Assembly: GCA_022794295.1 (NCBI GenBank)
Contig: JAAWEO010000046.1
Coordinates: 1 to 11,387, forward strand
Length of the DNA: 11,387 nucleotides
Direction: 5' to 3'
DNA from: Angelakisella sp.
GTDB lineage: Bacteria > Bacillota > Clostridia > Oscillospirales > Ruminococcaceae
Positions 1 through 7,393 of the stretch are shown here, in pieces. A program made the translations under genes and the position numbers. Positions within the stretch are counted from its first letter, which is position 1; every line of letters starts with the position of its first letter. A model generated the notes under the pieces. The model saw only the letters and a list, made by a program, of their open reading frames with translations, made no database searches and had not been told where the DNA came from.

Positions 1-172
1 GGCGCCAGGCGGCTGGGGTGTGCTGGCATCTTGGATTTGTGCTGCCGCTTACCAGCGTCCGGGCTTTTGCGGCCGGAGGCTCGTTGGCCGGATAAGGTGA
101 TTTTCGCTGCGGCGAAAATCGGAGCCCTTCGGGCTAAAGCCGCTTCGCGGCTATGGCCTGCGGGCCAGGGGG
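1..172 (+). repeat. Structured intergenic repeat, left copy
   Basis: This ~172-bp element aligns without gaps to the reverse complement of 11112-11283, with about 21 mismatches by hand count (~88% identity). It holds a series of hairpins: a 9-bp stem 99-107/112-120 with a TGCG loop, AGCCC/GGGCT around 123-135, AGCCGC/GCGGCT at 138-152 with a TTC loop, and TGGCC/GGCCA at 154-167 with a TGCG loop. A CGGCC/GGCCG pairing is also possible near 71-92. It lies just beyond the terminator of the minus-strand operon. The left edge may be cut by the window. It resembles a dispersed REP-like element or an RNA-level structure; no known family is assigned. Confidence 0.85.
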
Positions 173-280
173 AAGGAACGGCGTTGGTGCTTCCGGCGGG
201 GGCCTTCGGGCTATGTTTGGGAGGGGCGGATGGGTTGAGAGTATGGCTTTGGGCGGAAGGATTTACGGAGTTGGTGGTGA

Positions 281-319
281 AGCAAAAGAAAAGAGACCGG
301 GGGGATTCCCAGTCTCTTT
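281..319 (-). terminator. Intrinsic terminator of the ABC transporter operon
   Basis: Read on the minus strand, an 8-bp stem (AAAGAGAC/GTCTCTTT, 312-319 with 290-297) is extended inward by a wobble pair and GGG/CCC. It is followed by the T-rich TCTTTTGCTT at 281-289. It lies 25 bp past the stop codon of the last operon gene. Bases 173-280, between it and the repeat, hold nothing I can assign. Confidence 0.75.
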
Positions 320-344
320 GGGTTTCTTTGGATTTTTTTAGAGG

Positions 345-1838
345 TTAGGCTGCTTTGTTTGAATTGGAGGAAAGGCGAAGGCTTTTGCCATCCTTTGCTT
401 TGGGGGCTTTTTTCCATGCGTACATAGCCAGGGACATGGCGATGACTCCGTAGGAGATGAACACCCGGAAGTATTCGCCGATCATGGCGTTGCCAAACAG
501 CTCCTTGCCGGCCAGGGGTGCCACGATGAACAGGGTGTGGAACAGCACGACCCCGAGGATGGCCTGCTTGTTGGTGGCCTTCTGCACCGAGGCGCCGCCC
601 ACCAGCAGGGAGGCGATGGCGAACTGTCCCACCTGGGTATGGGCGCCGTAGGTGGCAAAGGTGCCAATGTTCTGGAGATAGATCAGCTGGCCCCAGCTGG
701 CCAGAACGGTGGACAGGATCATGGCGATGATCCGGGTCCGGTCTACGTTGATGCCGGCGGCGTTCGCGACCACACGGCTCTGGCCCACGGTGCGCATATT
801 CTGGCCCAGACGGGTTTTCATCAGGGCCTGGTTAAAGAAGCAGAGGGCCCCAATGCACAGGTAGGTCATCACCGGCAGGCGGACCGAAACAAGCACCTTG
901 TAAACGGCATCCAGCCAGGTGAGCCCGTAAAGAATCCCTGCCGCGATCACCGCCGCCAGGCACCGCTTCTTGTTGAAGGGGGCCTTTTTGATCAGGGTGA
1001 ACCAGATAAATTTCCCGGCCTGCCACAGCAGCGTAGCCAGGACCCCCAGCTCCACAGCCCGCAGAAGCACCAGCCGGTCAGCGGCCAGGAACTGCTCCAC
1101 CGCGGGGACATAGGTGAGGGCATAAACCAGAACGGCTGCCACTGCTGTGGCACCGGTCTTTTTCCAGTCCACCGCCTGCTTCTTTGCCAGCCGGAACAGG
1201 ACAGAGAGAAGGGTCGCCGCCAAAACAATGTAAAAGGCGATCTCTACAATGGTAAGCATGGGGACGGTGTCCAGGGAGTACTTTACCGTTGCGGTAAGGT
1301 CCAGGGTGTTCTTAACGCCCACCCCGGTGGGGGTCATCAGGGAGGAGGGGCTGCCATCCGGGTTGCGGAAGGGGATCACCCCGCCGAAGATAAAGAGGAA
1401 CAGCAGCTGGTAAAGACCGTCGGCAAAATAGCCCAGGACCAGGCCGCCGATCATCTCCGCCCCCTTGATCTTGTTAAAGAGGGAGCCCACCAGAAATCCG
1501 AAAAGAATGGCAATGGGGGTGGCGATGGCAGTGGTGATCAGCAGGCCGCTGACGCCGGAAAGCCCCCAGAAGGTGGTGAGAAAAAGGGAGATCTGGGCCG
1601 CCATGGCCCCTACCACAATGCCGAAGTTAAGGCCCAGCCCGGCAAGGACCGGGATGATCAGGGAAAGGACCAGGAAGGAGTTCCGGGCCACACGGGTGAA
1701 AAGCTCCCCGGCCACAAAGACCATGGACTGCTTGGAGGCAATAATGGCGCCGATGCTGAGGAACACGAAGATGAGAACCACCTTCTGCTCAAAGAGCCAG
1801 CTTTTCGCCCTTGCCAAATAGTTGGTTTTGTTATCCAC
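345..1838 (-). CDS. ABC transporter permease, BPD_transp_2 type, with extra membrane insert
   Basis: This is one of two inner-membrane subunits of the importer encoded by this operon. The start is GTG at 1838 (497 aa): AAGGAGG sits 8 nt upstream, while the in-frame GTG at 1847 directly abuts that site and is unlikely. Its first bases overlap the stop of the preceding permease by 8 bp, implying translational coupling. The N-terminal half has hydrophobic segments (about 19-35, 54-72, 98-121, 128-152, 194-214). The C-terminal half carries the family's cytoplasmic loop (about 343-372, NMRTVG...AAGINVDRTR) and further helices. Compared with its 368-aa partner it has ~110 additional residues (about 216-330) with about three extra hydrophobic stretches. 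The family normally moves sugars, nucleosides or similar solutes; this substrate is unknown. Confidence 0.88.
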   Translation of the reverse strand: MDNKTNYLARAKSWLFEQKVVLIFVFLSIGAIIASKQSMVFVAGELFTRVARNSFLVLSLIIPVLAGLGLNFGIVVGAMAAQISLFLTTFWGLSGVSGLLITTAIATPIAILFGFLVGSLFNKIKGAEMIGGLVLGYFADGLYQLLFLFIFGGVIPFRNPDGSPSSLMTPTGVGVKNTLDLTATVKYSLDTVPMLTIVEIAFYIVLAATLLSVLFRLAKKQAVDWKKTGATAVAAVLVYALTYVPAVEQFLAADRLVLLRAVELGVLATLLWQAGKFIWFTLIKKAPFNKKRCLAAVIAAGILYGLTWLDAVYKVLVSVRLPVMTYLCIGALCFFNQALMKTRLGQNMRTVGQSRVVANAAGINVDRTRIIAMILSTVLASWGQLIYLQNIGTFATYGAHTQVGQFAIASLLVGGASVQKATNKQAILGVVLFHTLFIVAPLAGKELFGNAMIGEYFRVFISYGVIAMSLAMYAWKKAPKAKDGKSLRLSSNSNKAA

Positions 1839-2937
1839 GGCTGCCACCTCCTTGTACCTGGGTGAGGGAGTAGATGATGATCCCGTTAGAGATGATCAAA
1901 CGCATGACCTCGGAGAGGTTGCTTTCGGGGATGAACTGGTTTGCCACCGGCAGGCCCAGGGCCAGAATGCCCTGGAAAAGGAAGGTGCCGATCAGCACAT
2001 GGGAGATCTTCGCCCGGTTGGGGGAGGCGCCGCCAATGAGCACCGCCGCTACCGAGGTAAAGCCCATCATCATGGGGCCGTTATAAAGCTGCATAAAGCC
2101 GAAGCCCTGGGCATAAACCAGAATGCCAACCGCCGCCAGAACGGTGGAAAGGGTGGTGCCGATCAGACGCATCCGGTTGACGTTGATGCCGCTGGCCCGG
2201 GCAAAGGTGGGGTTGGCACCCGCCGCGCTCATGGCAACGCCGGTCTTGGAGCGCATAAAGAGCCAAACCAGCGCGCAGACCAGGAGGAAAAAGAGCAGCA
2301 GCCCGGTGGGGATGGTAATGATGTTTTCCCCGCTTCCGATCTCGATGGCAAGGGTCTTGTTCATTACCTCGGAGAAGGAGGAAGCCAGGGAGATGGTGTT
2401 TCTCATGCCCTGTCCGGCGTTGGGGAAGATCAGCTCGCCGCTCTTAAAGGGAAGGATGGTCCAGATGATATTCATGAAGGCGATAATGGAGAAGCCCACA
2501 TAGGTGGTCACCGTCATCTCGGAGCCCTTTACCCGGTTGAGAAGCAGGCCGTAAAGCCAGCCGATGCCAATGGCCAGAACAATACCGATGGCAATGGCAA
2601 GCAGCACCGCGATCCACTGGGCAAACAGGGGGCCCCCCATAGCCACAAGGGCGGGGCTGGCTGCCACCTGGTACTCAATCACGATCAGGCCGCCCAAAAG
2701 TCCCCCCACAATGCCCATGGTGATACCAAAGTTGGGGCCGATGCCGCACTGAATGGCGGGCACCATGGCAAGGGCCAGGATGCCGTACATCCCCCAGCGG
2801 CGGATGCAGTCGCTGAAGATCTGGTAAAGGTTCATCTGGAAGCCCCCGGCGCAGACCACCAGGAGAAGGAAGAACCCTACAATGATGACCCGGGGAAGTC
2901 CGAATTTATCCACCAGTTTTTTTGCCTTCTCAGCCAT
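1831..2937 (-). CDS. ABC transporter permease, BPD_transp_2 type
   Basis: This is the second membrane subunit of the importer, 368 aa. The start ATG at 2937 is chosen over an upstream in-frame start at 2988 because GGGAGG lies 8 nt before it and because it overlaps the ATPase stop by 8 bp (ATGGCTGA). Hydrophobic segments run from about 14-32 through 345-360. The coupling loop (about 231-256, GVAMSAAG...ASGINVNRMR) matches the equivalent loop of the downstream permease (AAGINVDRTR) and is followed by LSTVLAAVG, as in its partner. The two permeases are therefore homologous and presumably form a heterodimer with the double-domain ATPase. Its stop TAA lies inside the start region of the next gene. 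Family assignment is firm; the transported solute is not known. Confidence 0.9.
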   Translation of the reverse strand: MAEKAKKLVDKFGLPRVIIVGFFLLLVVCAGGFQMNLYQIFSDCIRRWGMYGILALAMVPAIQCGIGPNFGITMGIVGGLLGGLIVIEYQVAASPALVAMGGPLFAQWIAVLLAIAIGIVLAIGIGWLYGLLLNRVKGSEMTVTTYVGFSIIAFMNIIWTILPFKSGELIFPNAGQGMRNTISLASSFSEVMNKTLAIEIGSGENIITIPTGLLLFFLLVCALVWLFMRSKTGVAMSAAGANPTFARASGINVNRMRLIGTTLSTVLAAVGILVYAQGFGFMQLYNGPMMMGFTSVAAVLIGGASPNRAKISHVLIGTFLFQGILALGLPVANQFIPESNLSEVMRLIISNGIIIYSLTQVQGGGSRG

Positions 2938-4540
2938 GGGCCTTCCCTCCCTTCCTTGTGCCGGACATCGCCAGACCAAAGTCCGCATCGCTGGCGTCCG
3001 GGGCCAGGATGCCGTTTACCTTGCCATCGGAGACAATGGCAATGCGGTCGCAGATGCTCCGCAGCTCCACCAGCTCGGAGGAGACCACAATAACGGTCAT
3101 CCCCTGCTCCCGGTTCAGCTTGGTCAGGTACTCCAGCACCAGCTTTTTGGCGCCGATGTCAATGCCCCGGGTAGGCTCCGAGACAAAGAGGATCTCCGGG
3201 TTAAGGGCCAGGGCCCGGGCCAGACAGACCTTTTGCTGATTGCCCCCGGAAAGGCGCCCGGCGTGCTGCCGGATGCCGGTGCAGCGGATATCCAGCTTTT
3301 CCACCATTTCCTCGGCGTAGGCCTTGGCCTTTTTGCTGTCGTAAAGGCGGAAGAAGCCGATCCTCTTGGTAAAGTCGTTGTTGACCTCCAGGGCGGAGAA
3401 TACGATGTTTTCCTCGATGCTCTCCTCCAGCAGGAGGCCCACTCCCCGGCGGTCCTCGGAAACAAAGGCAACCTTGTTCCGCAGGGCCTCCCCCAGCTTG
3501 CCAAGGTCCACCGTCTTACCGGCGATCTGTACCTGGCCGGTGGTGTCGTACAGGCCCATAATGCCGTTGGGGATCCCCAGCTTTCCCTGACCGGCCAGAC
3601 CGCCAATGCCGAAGATCTCTCCCCGGCGGATATCCAGGTCTACCCCTTTTACCTGCTCGCCGGGCATATCCACGTAGTAGTCCCGCAGGGAAACCGCAAT
3701 GCTATCGTCGGAAAGCTGCCGGGTGTCCTCCCCGTCCGCTTCCACCAGCTTTTCCACCTTGCGGCCGATCATCAGCTCGGCGATCTCCACGGCGCTGGTC
3801 TCCGCCACCTCCCGGCGGGCCACAAACTCCCCGTCCCGCAGGACGGTCAGGCTGTCGGCCACGGCCATCACCTCGTCCAGGCGGTGGGTGATAAAGATAA
3901 TGGCGATGCCCTGGGCGGAGATAGTGCGCATCGCCTCCAGCAGGCGGTCGGCCTCGCTTTCGGTAAGAACGGCGGTAGGCTCGTCAAACACCAGCAGGCG
4001 GATGCCCTTTTTATCGATTTCCCGGGCAATCTCGATGAACTGCATGTACCCCACCGGAAGCCCGCGGACCAGGACATTCTCCCCTATCGCGAGGCCGATG
4101 GTGTTCAGGGCCTTTTTGGCGTCCCGGGCCATGGCGTCCAGGTCCAGGGTCTCCATGGATTTCCCGGCAATGCGGCTGACCAGGTTGGGGTGGCTGATCT
4201 CCCGCCCCACCTTGATGTTTTCTGTTACGGTAAAGCCGGGGATCAGCATAAACTCCTGGTGGACCATGCCAATGCCCAGCTCCATGGCCTTTAAGGGGGT
4301 GTCGATTTTGGCCGGCTCCCCGGCTACCTCCACGGTGCCCCCAAAGCCGCCGGTGGTGTGGATCACCGGCATCCCGAACAGAATGTTCATCAGGGTGGAT
4401 TTTCCCGCACCGTTTTCGCCCATCAGGGCGTGGATCTCTCCCGGGCGGATGTGCAGACTGACATCCTTCAGCACCCGGTTGCCGGAATATTCCTTGGAGA
4501 TATGTTCCATTTTGAGAACGTATTCCTGCTCCGCTGGCAT
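2930..4540 (-). CDS. Double-domain ABC importer ATPase (RbsA/MglA-like)
   Basis: This cytoplasmic ATPase powers the importer. It has 536 aa with two nucleotide-binding domains, the usual size for the sugar/nucleoside branch. The start ATG at 4540 is preceded by AAGGAGG with 9 nt spacing. NBD1 (about 8-260) has Walker A GENGAGKST 41-49, Q-loop Q95, Walker B LLVFDEP 182-188 and switch His219, but a degenerate signature LPVGYMQ (161-167). NBD2 (about 280-530) has a degenerate Walker A GLAGQGKLG (314-322), a good signature LSGGNQQ (430-436), Walker B ILFVSEP with Ser454 in place of Asp, and no switch His (VVSSELVE). One composite site therefore looks competent and the other dead, a pattern known in this ATPase branch. 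The stop overlaps the next gene by 8 bp. Confidence 0.93.
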   Translation of the reverse strand: MPAEQEYVLKMEHISKEYSGNRVLKDVSLHIRPGEIHALMGENGAGKSTLMNILFGMPVIHTTGGFGGTVEVAGEPAKIDTPLKAMELGIGMVHQEFMLIPGFTVTENIKVGREISHPNLVSRIAGKSMETLDLDAMARDAKKALNTIGLAIGENVLVRGLPVGYMQFIEIAREIDKKGIRLLVFDEPTAVLTESEADRLLEAMRTISAQGIAIIFITHRLDEVMAVADSLTVLRDGEFVARREVAETSAVEIAELMIGRKVEKLVEADGEDTRQLSDDSIAVSLRDYYVDMPGEQVKGVDLDIRRGEIFGIGGLAGQGKLGIPNGIMGLYDTTGQVQIAGKTVDLGKLGEALRNKVAFVSEDRRGVGLLLEESIEENIVFSALEVNNDFTKRIGFFRLYDSKKAKAYAEEMVEKLDIRCTGIRQHAGRLSGGNQQKVCLARALALNPEILFVSEPTRGIDIGAKKLVLEYLTKLNREQGMTVIVVSSELVELRSICDRIAIVSDGKVNGILAPDASDADFGLAMSGTRKGGKAHG

Positions 4541-4703
4541 TCTGCCATACCTCCTTTTTTGTCATTTCTTTTTGTTGTGGGTCGAGCTTCCCAAACGATG
4601 GCTCCGCCTGTTTGTCATCTCGGGGTATGCTGGATGGGCGAGGTGGAAGGACCTCGTCCACTCAGCGTGCCCGGAGAGGAAACCCAGGCTTTCGGGAAGG
4701 GAA

Positions 4704-4739
4704 GCTCCTGCCGGTCTGCCAGTGCAAGCCGGCAGGAGC
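4704..4739. other. Perfect 11-bp hairpin between lipoprotein and ATPase genes
   Basis: GCTCCTGCCGG (4704-4714) pairs with CCGGCAGGAGC (4729-4739) around a 14-nt loop. On the coding (minus) strand the hairpin is preceded by an A-run and followed by TTCCCTTCCC rather than a clean T-run, so it looks like a leaky terminator or an mRNA 3'-end stabiliser. That would favour the binding protein over the ATPase and permeases. The T-run at 4742-4746 would suit plus-strand transcripts, but no plus-strand gene is present here. The loop region resembles the hairpin after the paralogous gene at 6064-6099. The rest of the 219-bp gap holds only a weak CGAGGT/ACCTCG stem (4639-4656) and the ATPase ribosome site. 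Confidence 0.75.
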
Positions 4740-4759
4740 GATTTTTCAATAGAATTTTC

Positions 4760-5968
4760 TTAGAAGGTCACAAAGTCGGCCATGACCATATAGGTGTTGT
4801 CATAGGCAACGCCATTTTCCTCATAGGTTTTGATGGTCATCTCAATGCCCTCAGTAAAGTGACCGGCGCACTCGGCAATGGTCTCCCGGATGACAGCGTC
4901 GTCTACGATGCCGTTGGTCTTGCCGTCCAGGATCTTCCGGGCGTACTCCACGCCGGCGTCGATGAACATCATGTTGCAGGGAACGCCCCAGGTGGAAACA
5001 CGGCCCTGCATGTTGCTCTCGGCGACCTTCTGGGAGATCTGCTCCATAATGTAGTCCACATCTGCCTCGTGACCAGCCATGTCAATGTTCAGGGCAGCCG
5101 GGAAGGCATGGAAGGGAGAGGGGCAGCACTGGAGGGTGTAAATGGCGCCTTCCTCAAAGACCTTGCGGATCAGGGGCTCCTGCATGCCGCAGTTGGTGCA
5201 CATAAAGGCGGTGTCCTTGCCGTACTTTTCTACCTGACGGGGCACATCCTCCAGGATAAACTGCTGGGCGCCGGTGATGCCGCTGTCAGCGGTGGGGTCG
5301 GGGGTGGTCACATCCACCAGCTTGATGTCGTTCTCGGCGCAGTACTTCTTCAGATTCTCGTGGCGGGCCACGATCAGGGCGTAGCTCATGTGACGGGGGA
5401 AGGAGTAGTGGATCAGGGTCTTGGCACCCTGCTTGGCAGCCTGGGGAGGAATGGTGATGCCGCAGCCGGGCTCGTCGATCCAGAGGATCAGGTCGGCAGC
5501 GGGTCCGATGACACCGGGGTCCTCGCCGGGGGTTCCCACAATAAAGATCATGTCGGGGCGGGTCTCGCGGACCTTGTTAATGGCGGCGGTGGTGCCGGGG
5601 ATGGCCTGGTTCCAGATAATGGCCTTCACATCCGGGTCGGAGGCCATAGCCACCGCGTTGGAGATAACAGTCTCGGTCTCGCTGGTGAAGTTGTCGGGAT
5701 AGGTAGCGGTGACGATCAGGTCAGGGTACTTTTCCTTCATCTTGTTGGCCTGGGTGATCTCCTCGTCCCCCTGGGAGGCGGTGCCGGTGATGATGCCGAT
5801 CTTGTAGTTGGCAGCGGGCTCCACGGGGGTGCCGGTACCGGCGTCACTGCCGGCAGAGGTGCTGGGGGCCGGAACGGACTCGCTGGGCGCGGGTTCGGTA
5901 TTGCGGCAGCCGGTGGCAGCCAGTACCATCACAACAGCCAACACAAAACTAAGAAATTTCAGTTTCAT
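4760..5968 (-). CDS. DUF3798 substrate-binding lipoprotein, copy A
   Basis: This is the probable extracellular solute-binding lipoprotein of the adjacent importer, 402 aa. The signal peptide ends in the lipobox LAATGC, giving lipidated Cys21. A Ser/Pro/Ala-rich linker (about 23-53) tethers a DUF3798 domain that starts at YKIGIITGTASQGDEE (55-70), which looks like the first strand of a periplasmic-binding-protein fold. Conserved family-like segments include NFTSETET (93-100), VGTPGEDPG (144-152), DEPGCGIT (165-172), TNCGMQEP (258-265) and CCPSPFHAFP (281-290). GAGGAGG lies about 10 nt before the ATG. It is about 86% identical over its full length to the upstream paralog at 6162-7373. DUF3798 has no established function to my knowledge; the transport role is inferred from the lipobox and the operon. 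Confidence 0.9.
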   Translation of the reverse strand: MKLKFLSFVLAVVMVLAATGCRNTEPAPSESVPAPSTSAGSDAGTGTPVEPAANYKIGIITGTASQGDEEITQANKMKEKYPDLIVTATYPDNFTSETETVISNAVAMASDPDVKAIIWNQAIPGTTAAINKVRETRPDMIFIVGTPGEDPGVIGPAADLILWIDEPGCGITIPPQAAKQGAKTLIHYSFPRHMSYALIVARHENLKKYCAENDIKLVDVTTPDPTADSGITGAQQFILEDVPRQVEKYGKDTAFMCTNCGMQEPLIRKVFEEGAIYTLQCCPSPFHAFPAALNIDMAGHEADVDYIMEQISQKVAESNMQGRVSTWGVPCNMMFIDAGVEYARKILDGKTNGIVDDAVIRETIAECAGHFTEGIEMTIKTYEENGVAYDNTYMVMADFVTF

Positions 5969-6052
5969 TTCTAAAGTCCCTCCTCACAATCAAAAGCAAG
6001 GCATTTGTTTTTCTACAAAGGACAGTCGTCCCTGTTAGATACACACCATAAA

Positions 6053-6099
6053 TTCCAAAAATCCCCGCCGGCCTGCCGAATGCAAGGCAAGCCGGCGGG
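6053..6099 (-). terminator. Hairpin with T-run after lipoprotein copy B
   Basis: On the minus strand, CCCGCCGGC/GCCGGCGGG (6091-6099 with 6064-6072) forms a 9-bp stem. It continues inward after a C/A mismatch with TGCC/GGCA (6074-6077 with 6086-6089) and is followed by GGATTTTTGG. It is a plausible partial intrinsic terminator 62 bp past the stop of copy B. The rest of the 193-bp gap before copy A (5969-6052) is AT-richer and carries the ribosome site of copy A, but I see no convincing promoter there. Read-through would link the genes, while partial termination would raise copy B above the downstream genes. Confidence 0.65.
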
Positions 6100-6161
6100 A
6101 ATATTGTTGCCATCAGGCTACTTCGGAAGCACTTTTGTGCTCATTTTTCGCAGGCAAAGGC

Positions 6162-7373
6162 TTAGAAATCGACGAAGTCCGCCATGACCAAATAGTGGTT
6201 CTCGAAGGTCTTGCCGTTCTCCTCGTAGTTTACCAGGGTCATCTCCATGCCCTCGGTGAAGTGGCCGGCGCACTCGGCAATGGTCTCCCGGATCACAGCG
6301 TCGTCCACAATGCCGTTGGTCTTGCCATCCAGCACCTTCTTGGCATACTCCACACCGGCGTCGATGAAGAGCATGTTGCAGGGAACGCCCCAGGTGGAGG
6401 CGCGGCCGTGCATGTTGTACTCGTCGGCCTTCTTGCTCAGCTGCTCCATGATGTAGGCAACATCAGCCTCGTGACCGGCCATGTCGATGTTCAGGGCAGC
6501 GGGATAGGCGTGGAAGGGAGAGGGGCAGCACTGGAGGGTGTAAATGGCGCCTTCCTCAAAGACCTTGCGGATCAGGGGCTCCTGCATGCCGCAGTTGGTG
6601 GTGAAGAAGCTGGTGTCCTTGCCGTACTTGGCTACCTGACGGGGGACATCCTCCATGATGAACTGCTGGGCGCCGGTGATGCCGCTGTCAGCGGTGGGGT
6701 CGGGAGCGGTGACGTCCACCAGCTCGATGTCGTTCTCAGCGCAGTACTTCTTCAGGTTCTCGTGACGGGCCACGATCAGGGCGTAGCTCATGTGACGGGG
6801 GAAGGAGTAGTGGATCAGGGTCTTGGCGCCCTGCTTGGCAGCCTGGGCGGGAATGGTGATGCCGCAGCCGGGCTCATCGGTCTGAAGAACGATGTCCGCC
6901 ACAGGAGCGATAACGCCGGGGTCCTCGCCGGGGGTGCCCACGATGAACAGCATATCGGGGCGGGTCTCGCGGACCTTGTTGATGGCAGCGGTGGTGCCGG
7001 GGATGGCCTGGCACCAGACAATGGCCTTCACGTCAGGGTCGGAGGCCATGGCCACCGCGTTGGAGATGACGGTCTCGGTCTCGCTGGTGAAGTTGTCGGG
7101 ATAAGTAGCGGTGACGATCAGGTCAGGATACTTCTCCTTCATCTTGTTGGCCTGGGTGATCTCCTCGTCGCCCTGGGAAGCGGTACCGGTGATGATGCCG
7201 ATCTTGTAGTTGGCGGCGGTAGGCTCCGCAGGGGTGCTGTTTCCGGCATCACTGCTGGCAGAGGTGCTGGGGGCCGGAGCGGACTCGCTGGGAGCGGGTT
7301 CGGTGTTGCGGCAGCCAGCCACAGCCAGCACCATCATGGCGGCCAGCAGAAGGCTGAGGATCTTCTTCTTCAT
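6162..7373 (-). CDS. DUF3798 substrate-binding lipoprotein, copy B
   Basis: This is a paralog of copy A, 403 aa, probably a second binding protein for the same ATPase and permeases. The lipobox LAVAGC gives lipidated Cys21, followed by a similar Ser/Pro linker. By hand count about 55 of 403 positions differ from copy A. The differences concentrate in the signal peptide, linker, a helix near 310-325 and the C-terminal ~25 residues. A few fall next to strongly conserved segments: Trp-Cys instead of Trp-Asn at WCQAIPG, VLQTDEPG instead of LWIDEPG, and FFTTNCG instead of FMCTNCG. AAGGAGG lies 9 nt before the ATG, and the response-regulator stop is only 20 bp upstream, so the two genes are probably cotranscribed. 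The ligand is unknown. Confidence 0.9.
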   Translation of the reverse strand: MKKKILSLLLAAMMVLAVAGCRNTEPAPSESAPAPSTSASSDAGNSTPAEPTAANYKIGIITGTASQGDEEITQANKMKEKYPDLIVTATYPDNFTSETETVISNAVAMASDPDVKAIVWCQAIPGTTAAINKVRETRPDMLFIVGTPGEDPGVIAPVADIVLQTDEPGCGITIPAQAAKQGAKTLIHYSFPRHMSYALIVARHENLKKYCAENDIELVDVTAPDPTADSGITGAQQFIMEDVPRQVAKYGKDTSFFTTNCGMQEPLIRKVFEEGAIYTLQCCPSPFHAYPAALNIDMAGHEADVAYIMEQLSKKADEYNMHGRASTWGVPCNMLFIDAGVEYAKKVLDGKTNGIVDDAVIRETIAECAGHFTEGMEMTLVNYEENGKTFENHYLVMADFVDF

Positions 7374-7393
7374 GTGTTTGTTCCTCCTTAAGA

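Noticed and set aside
31..348. A 105-aa frame through the left repeat, with a matching frame in the right repeat (shared LPASGLLRPEA)
   Set aside because: The frame survives in both copies only because they align without gaps. The sequence is a chain of hairpins with compensatory stem changes and no ribosome site, so RNA or DNA structure explains it better than coding.
4011..4661. A 216-aa minus-strand frame overlapping the ATPase start
   Set aside because: It is out of frame with the ATPase, and its Pro/Gly/Arg/His-rich translation lacks the conserved motifs.
5969..6161. Riboswitch in the gap between the two lipoprotein genes
   Set aside because: I found only the terminator-like hairpin and a ribosome site, and no known riboswitch core motif.
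537..7391. Long open frames on the plus strand opposite the minus-strand operon (for example 537-1865, 1822-3093, 2882-4294, 4358-5974, 6135-7391)
   Set aside because: They mirror well-supported genes, have Gly/His/Asp-rich compositions typical of antisense translation in GC-rich DNA, and lack ribosome sites or recognisable domains.
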